Shown: one piece after another, positions 7,249 through 11,778 of the stretch
How the letters are laid out: each line of letters opens with the position of its first letter
Numbering within the stretch: the first letter of the stretch is position 1
NCBI GenBank assembly: GCA_026985375.1
Contig: JALSQP010000082.1
Coordinates: 1 to 11,778 of the forward strand
Source: Desulfurococcales archaeon
GTDB taxonomy: Archaea > Thermoproteota > Thermoprotei_A > Sulfolobales > Desulfurococcaceae
DNA length: 11,778 nt
Direction: 5' to 3'
The notes under the pieces: model-generated
Database searches by the model: none
What the model was told of the DNA's origin: nothing
The model's input: the letters and a program-made list of their open reading frames with translations, nothing else
Position numbers and translations under genes: made by a program

Positions 7249-8319
7249 ATGCAGGCAAGCATTAGATATCCTACACGACTCATTAGTAGAAGTATTGAGA
7301 ACCACATGGGGAATAATGAAATAGTTCTAGGAAAGGCTCTGGGCTGTAAGCAGGAGCCACTTATTGTAATGCCAGTTAGTATGCTATATAGACATATTCT
7401 CGTAGTAGGAGCAACTGGTTCAGGCAAGACTAGGACAACGGCATTTATTATTAACTCATTACAGTACGCCTATCCACACAAATATAGGATAGTAGTCCTG
7501 GACTGGCATGGCGAGTATGGATCTCTTTTGAAGAAATATGTTTATGTAGACCCTTATAATGCTCCCGTCAATATCGTTGATATAAAAACGTTATCATGGA
7601 TAGAAACACTATACGATGTACTAGGGCTAACAGATCCCCAAGCATACGTTCTCCAGAAAATAATCGAGAAATCGAACATTGCTTCAAGTATCGATATCAG
7701 GAAACTATATAGGCTAATTGAAGAAATGGATACCGAGAATGTTAACTGGTTGAGAGAAGTAAAATATGCATTACTAAGAAGACTCGCCCCACTGGTCTAC
7801 GGTGATAATTATAGACTCTTTACAGGGATCAAAGACTTTCTTGAGCTGTTCAAGAATAGGACTACCTATGTTGTAGATCTAAGTATGATACGAGAGACAA
7901 GGATTAAGAGAGTGTACGCTACATTCATTATTCGTTACGTTTTCGACTATGCTCTAAGGAATAGTATGCACGACACTGTACTTGTGATCGAAGAAGCACA
8001 TAATCTTATGAAGAAGAGTAATTCTCTAGAAACAATTACACGTATGTTATCAGAGATACGTAAGTTCGGTGTTGGTGTTATAATAGTGTCTCAGTCTCCC
8101 AGCGGCCTTAGTCATGATATTATGAAGAACACTGCTTCCAAGATAATTCACTCGATAAAATCATCCGTAGACTTAGAGATTATATCTAGATCACTTATAT
8201 TGGATAAAGAACTCATTAGCGTAATCCCTTATCTCGAACCAGGAGAAGCAGTTGTAACTCTACCAAATTATAAAAAGCCGTTGTTGGTTAAAATAGGGAA
8301 TTTACCTGAAAAACTTTGA
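7249..8319 (+). CDS. HerA/VirB4-type hexameric ATPase domain protein
   Basis: 356 residues from the ATG at 7249, forming a complete FtsK/HerA-superfamily P-loop domain. Walker A is GATGSGKT (54-61), then DWHGEY (85-90), typical of HerA-like pumps. Walker B is VLVIEEAHN (244-252) with two acidic residues, followed by RKFGVGVIIVSQSPSGL (271-287), the strand with the sensor Gln and nearby arginine-finger candidate. Such ATPases translocate DNA or drive secretion; no nurA, mre11 or rad50 lies nearby, so a role in DNA-end processing is not supported here. The start is doubtful. No Shine-Dalgarno site lies within 5-12 bases of 7249 (AAAGGGA ends 18 bases away), and 19 coding-like in-frame codons precede it, back to the slippery site at 7186. 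No ATG, GTG or TTG occurs in that extension. Convergent with the thermosome gene, five bases apart. Confidence 0.88.
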   Translation: MQASIRYPTRLISRSIENHMGNNEIVLGKALGCKQEPLIVMPVSMLYRHILVVGATGSGKTRTTAFIINSLQYAYPHKYRIVVLDWHGEYGSLLKKYVYVDPYNAPVNIVDIKTLSWIETLYDVLGLTDPQAYVLQKIIEKSNIASSIDIRKLYRLIEEMDTENVNWLREVKYALLRRLAPLVYGDNYRLFTGIKDFLELFKNRTTYVVDLSMIRETRIKRVYATFIIRYVFDYALRNSMHDTVLVIEEAHNLMKKSNSLETITRMLSEIRKFGVGVIIVSQSPSGLSHDIMKNTASKIIHSIKSSVDLEIISRSLILDKELISVIPYLEPGEAVVTLPNYKKPLLVKIGNLPEKL

Positions 8320-8324
8320 AGATC

Positions 8325-9962
8325 TTACTCTTCTTCCTCCTCTTCACCACTCTTTCCGGTCTCCTCGGGTTTTTCGACCTTACTTGCCGCTATAATGTCA
8401 TCGATCCTTAGAATTATTGTTGCGGCTTCTGTTCCTGCCTTTAGCGCATTAGCCTTTACGCTTACAGGCTCAATTACACCTAACTCCATCATATTGGTGA
8501 GATCTCCTGTGAATACATTAACACCCATCCACTTACCCTCCGGTGTCTCGTGAGCTGCTCTTAGCTTCATTATTATCTCTACAGGGTCTAGTCCAGCGTT
8601 CTCTGATAGCGCCATGACCAGTCCTTCTAGTGCCTTTGCAAATGCCTCAATTGCCAGCTGCTCCTTACCTCCAACGGTCTTTGCAAACTTTCTGAGATGC
8701 TTTGCTAGCTCTGTCTCAACGGCTCCTCCTCCCGCAACGATCTTGCCATCCTTAATCGCGTCTGCAACGGCTGCTAGAGCGTCTCGTGAGCTTCTCTCAG
8801 CCTCATCGACCAGTCTCTCTAGTCCTCCACGTATCACTATGCTTACCGCCTTGGGGTTCTTGCATCCTTCAATGAACACCATCTTGTCTTCTCCAACTTT
8901 TCTCTCCTCAACAAGCTTTGCTTCGCCGAGATCTTCAGGCCTTAGGTCGTCGATGTTGCTTACTATTCTTCCTCCTGTTGCTCTTTCTAGTTTCTCCATG
9001 TCGCTTCTCTTTACTCTTCTTACTGCCAGTATTCCTTTCTTGGCGAGGAAGTGCTGGGCAACCTCATCAATACCCTTCTGGCAAATCACAACATTAGCAC
9101 CAGTCGAAGCAATCTTCTCAACCATCTTCTTGAGAATCTCTTCCTCCTGCTCTAGGAATGCTTTTAGCTGTGAAGGATCAGTTATTCTGATCTCTGCATC
9201 GATCTCAGGCTTTTCTATCTCTAGTGGTGCATCAATTAATGCTATCTTGGCGTTTTCAACTTTTCTAGGCATGCCTGGATGAACTACTTCCTTGTCAAGG
9301 ACTACACCATATACTAGCATTGAGTCAATTAGGCTGCCACCATACTTCTTTATGATCTGTACGTTATCTAGATCGATGTAGTATTTGTTACCTCTTTTCT
9401 CAACGATCTGTTTGACGGCCTTGACGGCTAGTTCGGCGAAGTATTCTCTCGCGTCGTGTACAGCCTTGCTTGTGAGGCTGGTCTTAGCGATCTTCTTGAG
9501 GCTTTCCTCATCGTTTATGTCTATGGGCTCTGCGATCTCGTAGAGATACTTGAGTGCTTCATCAAGCGCTTTTCTATAACCACTAACTATGACCGTTGGG
9601 TGTATGTTTTTATCTAGAAGCTCCTCGGCGTGTCTTAGTAGTTCGCCAGCGAATATTACAGCGGTCTTAGTTCCGTCGCCGACTTCTTCATCCTGACCCT
9701 TTGCAATCTGTACTAGCATTTTGGCTGCTGGATGTTGAACCTCCATTTTGTCGAGAATTGTTGCACCATCATTGGTTATTGTTACGTCTCCTAGGGCATC
9801 TACAAGCATTTTGTCCATTCCTTTGGGACCGTAAGTTGTTCTTAGGGTTTCTGAAATGGCCCTTACAGCCATTATGTTTGTTCTTAGGGCTTCTCTCCCT
9901 ACGGTTCTCTTAGTGCCTTCCTTGAGTATTAGTACAGGTATTCCCATAGGCTCGACTACCAT
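8325..9962 (-). CDS. ths: Thermosome subunit (group II chaperonin)
   Basis: A 545-residue subunit of the double-ring archaeal chaperonin that folds proteins using ATP and a built-in lid. Visible signatures: [11 protein letters not shown] (42-52), [12 protein letters not shown] (61-72), GDGTKT (95-100), the helical-protrusion region around 240-275, the catalytic Asp in SSRDALAAV (D394) and the adenine-side loop VAGGGAVE (409-416). The ATG at 9962 is preferred over GTG 9971 because AGGTGATC ends three bases before it, an excellent Shine-Dalgarno site that overlaps the GTG. The C-terminus ends in a run of six Glu after GKSG, instead of a Gly-Gly-Met-rich tail. Several paralogous subunits usually exist per genome; which one this is cannot be told here. 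Monocistronic, divergent from S17e. Confidence 0.97.
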   Translation of the reverse strand: MVVEPMGIPVLILKEGTKRTVGREALRTNIMAVRAISETLRTTYGPKGMDKMLVDALGDVTITNDGATILDKMEVQHPAAKMLVQIAKGQDEEVGDGTKTAVIFAGELLRHAEELLDKNIHPTVIVSGYRKALDEALKYLYEIAEPIDINDEESLKKIAKTSLTSKAVHDAREYFAELAVKAVKQIVEKRGNKYYIDLDNVQIIKKYGGSLIDSMLVYGVVLDKEVVHPGMPRKVENAKIALIDAPLEIEKPEIDAEIRITDPSQLKAFLEQEEEILKKMVEKIASTGANVVICQKGIDEVAQHFLAKKGILAVRRVKRSDMEKLERATGGRIVSNIDDLRPEDLGEAKLVEERKVGEDKMVFIEGCKNPKAVSIVIRGGLERLVDEAERSSRDALAAVADAIKDGKIVAGGGAVETELAKHLRKFAKTVGGKEQLAIEAFAKALEGLVMALSENAGLDPVEIIMKLRAAHETPEGKWMGVNVFTGDLTNMMELGVIEPVSVKANALKAGTEAATIILRIDDIIAASKVEKPEETGKSGEEEEEE

Positions 9963-10004
9963 TGTGATCACCTAAGCTTGTAATGGTTATGTATTACCTC
10001 TTTT

Positions 10005-10069
10005 GCCATTATACCACATAAATGTGCTTCTATATAAAGTTAACTCTCTGGGAAACAATAATTTTAAAA
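10005..10069. promoter_or_regulatory. Divergent promoter region of thermosome and S17e
   Basis: Leftward, TTTATATA (10038-10031) predicts a thermosome transcript starting near 10010 with a leader of about 48 bases. A second box, GGTATAATG (about 10013-10005), would give a start near 9984. Rightward, ATTTTAAAA (10061-10069) predicts a start near 10092, about 23 bases before the S17e ATG at 10115. Assignments rest on TATA-to-start spacing alone. Confidence 0.45.
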
Positions 10070-10114
10070 CCACATATATCATTCAAAATCAACAGTGCCT
10101 GAATGGTGATAGGA

Positions 10115-10327
10115 ATGGGTAAAGTAAGAACGAAAATGATCAAGAGAACCGCTAGAGAGCTACTTGAGAAATACCCTGATGTATTCACAAATGATTTTGA
10201 GCACAACAAGAAAGTAGTTAGTCAGCTCGTTATAACAGGATCAAAGCGTGTGAGAAACCAGATAGCAGGCTACATAACACACCTGGTAAATATAAGGCTT
10301 AAGCGTGAGGCACGTACGATTTCTTAA
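10115..10327 (+). CDS. rps17e: 30S ribosomal protein S17e
   Basis: A 70-residue small-subunit protein shared by archaea and eukaryotes and absent from bacteria. MGKVRTKMIKRTARELLEKY, NDFEHNKKVV and SKRVRNQIAGYITHLV match the family throughout, and the length is normal. ATG 10115 is chosen over ATG 10103 because GGTGAT at 10106-10111 sits correctly before it and family members begin MGxVRTK. Followed after 14 bp by a Cgi121-like gene, probably in the same transcript. Confidence 0.95.
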   Translation: MGKVRTKMIKRTARELLEKYPDVFTNDFEHNKKVVSQLVITGSKRVRNQIAGYITHLVNIRLKREARTIS

Positions 10328-10341
10328 CATCTCAAGGTTAG

Positions 10342-10869
10342 TTGAAATTGGATAGAATCAAAGCATCTAATAACACCTTACATCTTCCAATCAATATTGA
10401 GCTTCAAGGAAACAGAATCCTAATCAATTATATGGGTAAAGAGATCAAAGCATACATCTATGTATGTGATGGGACGAAAAAGGACATCGATAAAGAAATA
10501 AAAGAACTAGATATCTCTCCATCTCATCCCATAGCAATCATACCTTTTACTATGATAAACTCCATTTGGCAAATAGTGTTTGGTATAATTAACTATGAAA
10601 TTATACACACATATCGGAAAAACTTATATGATAAATTTAGAAATAAGGGGCTCCTTCTATCTATGCTAATAACAGGCGAACAACAGCTAGGTGATATTAT
10701 TAATAGATTAAGAGATGAATATGTCCGCTCTAATTCAAAATATTTTGTGATCTCGCTCCAAGACTGCATAATCCTATCCGATAAATGTAGTGAAGATGTA
10801 CAGATCAATGCGTCTATCGAGCCGAGGCATCTTATAAAAAACGTGGATAATTATCTGAAACTCATATGA
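10342..10869 (+). CDS. Cgi121-like protein, putative KEOPS subunit (divergent)
   Basis: 175 residues, Lys- and Ile-rich. I assign it tentatively to the Cgi121/TPRKB family, a KEOPS component that binds the tRNA 3' end during N6-threonylcarbamoyladenosine synthesis. The support is the helical middle region: PFTMINSIWQIVFGIINYEI (68-87), then NLYDKFRNKGLLLSMLITGE (93-112) followed by QQLGDIINRL. This resembles the Cgi121 order 'helix; Asn-x-x-x-Lys/Arg-x-x-x-E-ILL-x-x-x-G-xx-Q-I-xx-A-I'. The usual Glu before the ILL stretch is replaced by Gly-Leu, and the early part is hard to match. The start is TTG at 10342, or TTG 10348 with better spacing from AAGGTT (10334-10339). Co-directional with S17e and probably translated from its transcript. 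Confidence 0.5.
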   Translation: MKLDRIKASNNTLHLPINIELQGNRILINYMGKEIKAYIYVCDGTKKDIDKEIKELDISPSHPIAIIPFTMINSIWQIVFGIINYEIIHTYRKNLYDKFRNKGLLLSMLITGEQQLGDIINRLRDEYVRSNSKYFVISLQDCIILSDKCSEDVQINASIEPRHLIKNVDNYLKLI

Positions 10870-10883
10870 GGGCCCGGTAAAAA

Positions 10884-10976
10884 TTACCATTCTTCCTCTT
10901 CTTCCCACCATTCTTCTTCCTCTTCCCATTCTTCTTCCTCTTCTTCCCACCATTCCTCCTCGAAGTATACCACCAT
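10884..10976 (-). CDS. Novel Glu/Trp-only acidic mini-protein (30 residues)
   Basis: From ATG 10976 the frame reads MVVYF and then only Glu and Trp: 19 Glu and 6 Trp in 25 residues, ending with Trp and TAA. Trp occurs at 9, 10, 17, 23, 24 and 30, about every seven residues. A GGGGG run (10988-10984) lies seven bases upstream, a TAA in the same frame lies two codons upstream, and a TATA-like box at 11036-11027 predicts a start about 30 bases before the ATG. The codons are varied between GAA and GAG. No function can be assigned and I know no family. Extreme charge (about -19) with Trp stripes could suit binding to a basic surface, metal or nucleic-acid-binding protein; that is speculation. The alternative is that the purine-rich tract is a simple repeat with a chance ORF. 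Confidence 0.55.
   Translation of the reverse strand: MVVYFEEEWWEEEEEEWEEEEEWWEEEEEW
10890..10955 (-). repeat. Two perfect 24-bp direct repeats inside a purine-rich tract
   Basis: The 24 bases encoding E-W-W-E-E-E-E-E occur identically at 10955-10932 and 10913-10890 (minus strand), separated by 18 bp of similar sequence encoding E-W-E-E-E-E. The strand asymmetry is complete: the minus strand is purine plus T in TGG only. The repeat length keeps the reading frame, so duplication would lengthen the peptide without breaking it. Confidence 0.85.
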
Positions 10977-11026
10977 GAATTATCCCCCGCGTGTCTGTTG
11001 GCCCATAATGGAATTGGCTCCTAAAT

Positions 11027-11036
11027 GATATTAAAA
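11027..11036 (-). promoter_or_regulatory. Putative TATA box for the Glu/Trp mini-ORF
   Basis: TTTTAATATC on the minus strand predicts initiation near 11006, upstream of GGGGG and about 30 bases from ATG 10976. AT-rich surroundings make chance matches likely. The rest of 10977-11169 holds no other gene that I can support; TTTTTAATAA at 11096-11105 or AAAGATTAA near 11142 could serve the zinc-ribbon gene on the plus strand. Confidence 0.3.
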
Positions 11037-11169
11037 TATATGGTTATATCAAAAAGGTCTCCTCCTATATATAGTAAGGCTCTTGTTGATAGACAATTTT
11101 TAATAACCCATATATTACAATCCATATGCGTAACTCTAAGTAAAAGATTAACAGTTAATGGGGACAGAT

Positions 11170-11454
11170 ATGGTCAGATTTTGCCCCAGATGTGGTGGAC
11201 CAATGGTTCCGGTCAAGAAAGACAAGCAGGTATATCTTAGATGCCTCAGATGCGGCTACACGATCAGGGCAGATAAAAAGGCGACAGAATCCTATAGAAT
11301 AAAGTATCAGGTTGAAGAAGATAAGAGAGTTATAACTTCAAAAGCCACGGAAGCCGAACGCCCTGTCCTTTCCCCAGAAGAGAGAGAAATTCTTAGGGAA
11401 TACTATGAAGTATTTCTTGAAACGTTTCAGGAAGAGGAAGGCGGTGAGGATTAA
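11170..11454 (+). CDS. TFS/Rpb9-like protein with only the N-terminal zinc ribbon
   Basis: 94 residues. The N-terminus MVRFCPRCGGPMVPVKKDKQ, with C5-x2-C8 and LRCLRCGYT (C25-x2-C28), is the Rpb9-type zinc ribbon that starts archaeal transcription factor S. TFS proteins are about 105-115 residues and end in a second, TFIIS-type ribbon carrying the catalytic Asp-Glu that stimulates RNA cleavage. Here that ribbon is absent: residues 45-94 have no Cys and form a charged helix (LSPEEREILREYYEVFLETF) with the acidic end EEEGGED. No ribbon remnant is visible downstream, so this is not a simple frameshift. It could still bind RNA polymerase through the first ribbon. The ATG at 11170 has GGGG six bases upstream; ATG 11158 overlaps that site. 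Confidence 0.72.
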   Translation: MVRFCPRCGGPMVPVKKDKQVYLRCLRCGYTIRADKKATESYRIKYQVEEDKRVITSKATEAERPVLSPEEREILREYYEVFLETFQEEEGGED

Positions 11455-11464
11455 AAGAGATAAG

Positions 11465-11537
11465 TTATCAGTACCTCACCCGAAATCATCATTAGCCGTT
11501 AAGGCCTCTGTGCCGTCACCAATCATCATTTAGTTCG
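11465..11537 (-). ncRNA. Probable C/D-box guide sRNA
   Basis: On the minus strand a C box ATGATGA (11529-11523) and an identical C' box ATGATGA (11492-11486) are followed by a D box CTGA (11471-11468). The 14 bases between C' and D (UUUCGGGUGAGGUA) fit the 12-nt guide spacing of archaeal C/D RNAs, which direct ribose 2'-O-methylation of rRNA or tRNA. By the N+5 rule the methylated base would be the U complementary to the A five bases before the D box, in a target reading UACCUCACCCGA. The D' box is less clear; CAGA at 11510-11507, twelve bases after C, is the best candidate and is degenerate, and D'-to-C' spacing is long. GTTATTAAAG around 11570 is a plausible minus-strand TATA box about 25-30 bases before the RNA. 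Ends are approximate. Confidence 0.62.
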
Positions 11538-11661
11538 GCATAAGTTACTTTACTGAAATATCCTTTAATAACTAGATTCTCGGTTTTCTTGAATTGAATA
11601 GATTGAATTAGTAGACGACCCTAAGCTTTGCCTAAATGTTGTATAAAGCGGGCTGATATCA

Positions 11662-11778
11662 ATGCCAAGAATAGCGGTGGTCGATAGAGAATATTGTAAA
11701 CCTAATAAATGTGGCTTAGAATGTATACGTTTCTGTCCAATTAACAAGAGTCGCCGAGGCACGGCGATCGAATTATCC
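11662..11778 (+). CDS. abce1: ABCE1/RLI ribosome recycling ATPase, N-terminal fragment
   Basis: The first 39 codons only; the gene continues past the right edge. MPRIAVVDREYCKPNKCG and LECIRFCPINKSRRG are the invariant start of ABCE1 (RNase L inhibitor homologue), with Cys at 12, 17, 21 and 25, the first ligands of its two [4Fe-4S] clusters. The full protein uses paired ABC ATPase domains to split post-termination 70S ribosomes in archaea. The ATG at 11662 follows GGCTGAT (11651-11657). TATAAAG at 11642-11648 looks like a TATA box but is too close to the ATG for an ordinary leader, so TTTAATAA near 11573-11580 may be the promoter. Confidence 0.95.
   Translation, partial: MPRIAVVDREYCKPNKCGLECIRFCPINKSRRGTAIELS

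Noticed and set aside
7249..8319. HerA-NurA DNA end-resection operon
   Set aside because: No nurA, mre11 or rad50 lies beside the ATPase, and the preceding ORF does not resemble them.
8614..9282. Long plus-strand ORF (222 codons) opposite the thermosome gene
   Set aside because: Mirror frame of a strongly conserved gene; its product is a Ser/Ala/Leu-rich sequence without domain signs, as expected of a shadow.
9963..9971. GTG start for the thermosome at 9971
   Set aside because: It overlaps the AGGTGATC Shine-Dalgarno site of the ATG at 9962.
10887..10960. Purine tract as a mere microsatellite or a CRISPR-like array
   Set aside because: Repeats are only two, close together and inside an ORF with good start signals; no spacer structure. 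A simple-repeat origin remains possible and is noted with the ORF.
11025..11240. Plus-strand ORF overlapping the start of the zinc-ribbon gene
   Set aside because: It covers an AT-rich intergenic stretch and then runs out of frame through the zinc ribbon; no Shine-Dalgarno site and no domain.
11642..11661. TATAAAG as the abce1 promoter
   Set aside because: Too close to the ATG (about 14 bases) to give initiation upstream of it with normal spacing; left as an uncertain element.

Overview
This window is the densely packed core genome of a hyperthermophilic crenarchaeon, most likely of the Desulfurococcales type. The evidence is the gene content: a crenarchaeal RNA polymerase subunit Rpo8/RpoG, the two-domain Sm protein SmAP3, proteasome-activating nucleotidase PAN, a thermosome, S17e, archaeal MBF1 and ABCE1/RLI. 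Codon use favours AGA, AGG and ATA. Starts are ATG or TTG behind GGTGAT- or GGGG-type Shine-Dalgarno sites, and short divergent spacers carry TATA-like boxes. I cannot name the species from the sequence alone. I see no mobile elements, CRISPR arrays, tRNA or rRNA genes.

Layout. Bases 1-1785 (minus strand) hold a tight operon MBF1 > HflX-type GTPase > tRNA methyltransferase Trm56 (cut by the window edge), all concerned with ribosomes, tRNA or transcription. Divergently, 1867-4329 (plus) runs PAN > a C2-PUA RNA-binding protein > a PAC2-family proteasome-assembly-chaperone homologue. The PAC2 gene overlaps by 56 bp, tail to tail, with the minus-strand pair SmAP3 > archaeosine tRNA-guanine transglycosylase (6311-4274). 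The transglycosylase lacks a PUA domain. The small PUA protein two genes away looks like the missing C-terminal part, so together they probably form a split ArcTGT. Divergent from SmAP3 is rpo8, followed by an unrecognised small ORF that abuts a HerA/VirB4-type ATPase.

The junction between that ORF and the ATPase (7186-7195) is T_TTT_TTC followed directly by TGA. It is a textbook -1 slippery heptamer, and the -1 frame continues openly into the ATPase. The two are probably one gene, expressed by frameshifting or split by a mutation or sequencing error. A minus-strand thermosome gene (8325-9962) follows. Divergent from it are ribosomal protein S17e and a divergent Cgi121-like (KEOPS) gene.

The right end has the least ordinary content. 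A 30-residue minus-strand mini-ORF (10884-10976) encodes only Glu and Trp after a five-residue start. Next comes a TFS/Rpb9-like protein with only the N-terminal zinc ribbon, then a probable C/D-box guide RNA on the minus strand (about 11465-11537), and finally the first 39 codons of ABCE1/RLI.

Themes: proteasome (PAN, PAC2), RNA modification (Trm56, TgtA plus PUA protein, Cgi121, C/D sRNA), transcription (Rpo8, TFS-like, MBF1), ribosome function (HflX, S17e, ABCE1) and protein folding (thermosome).
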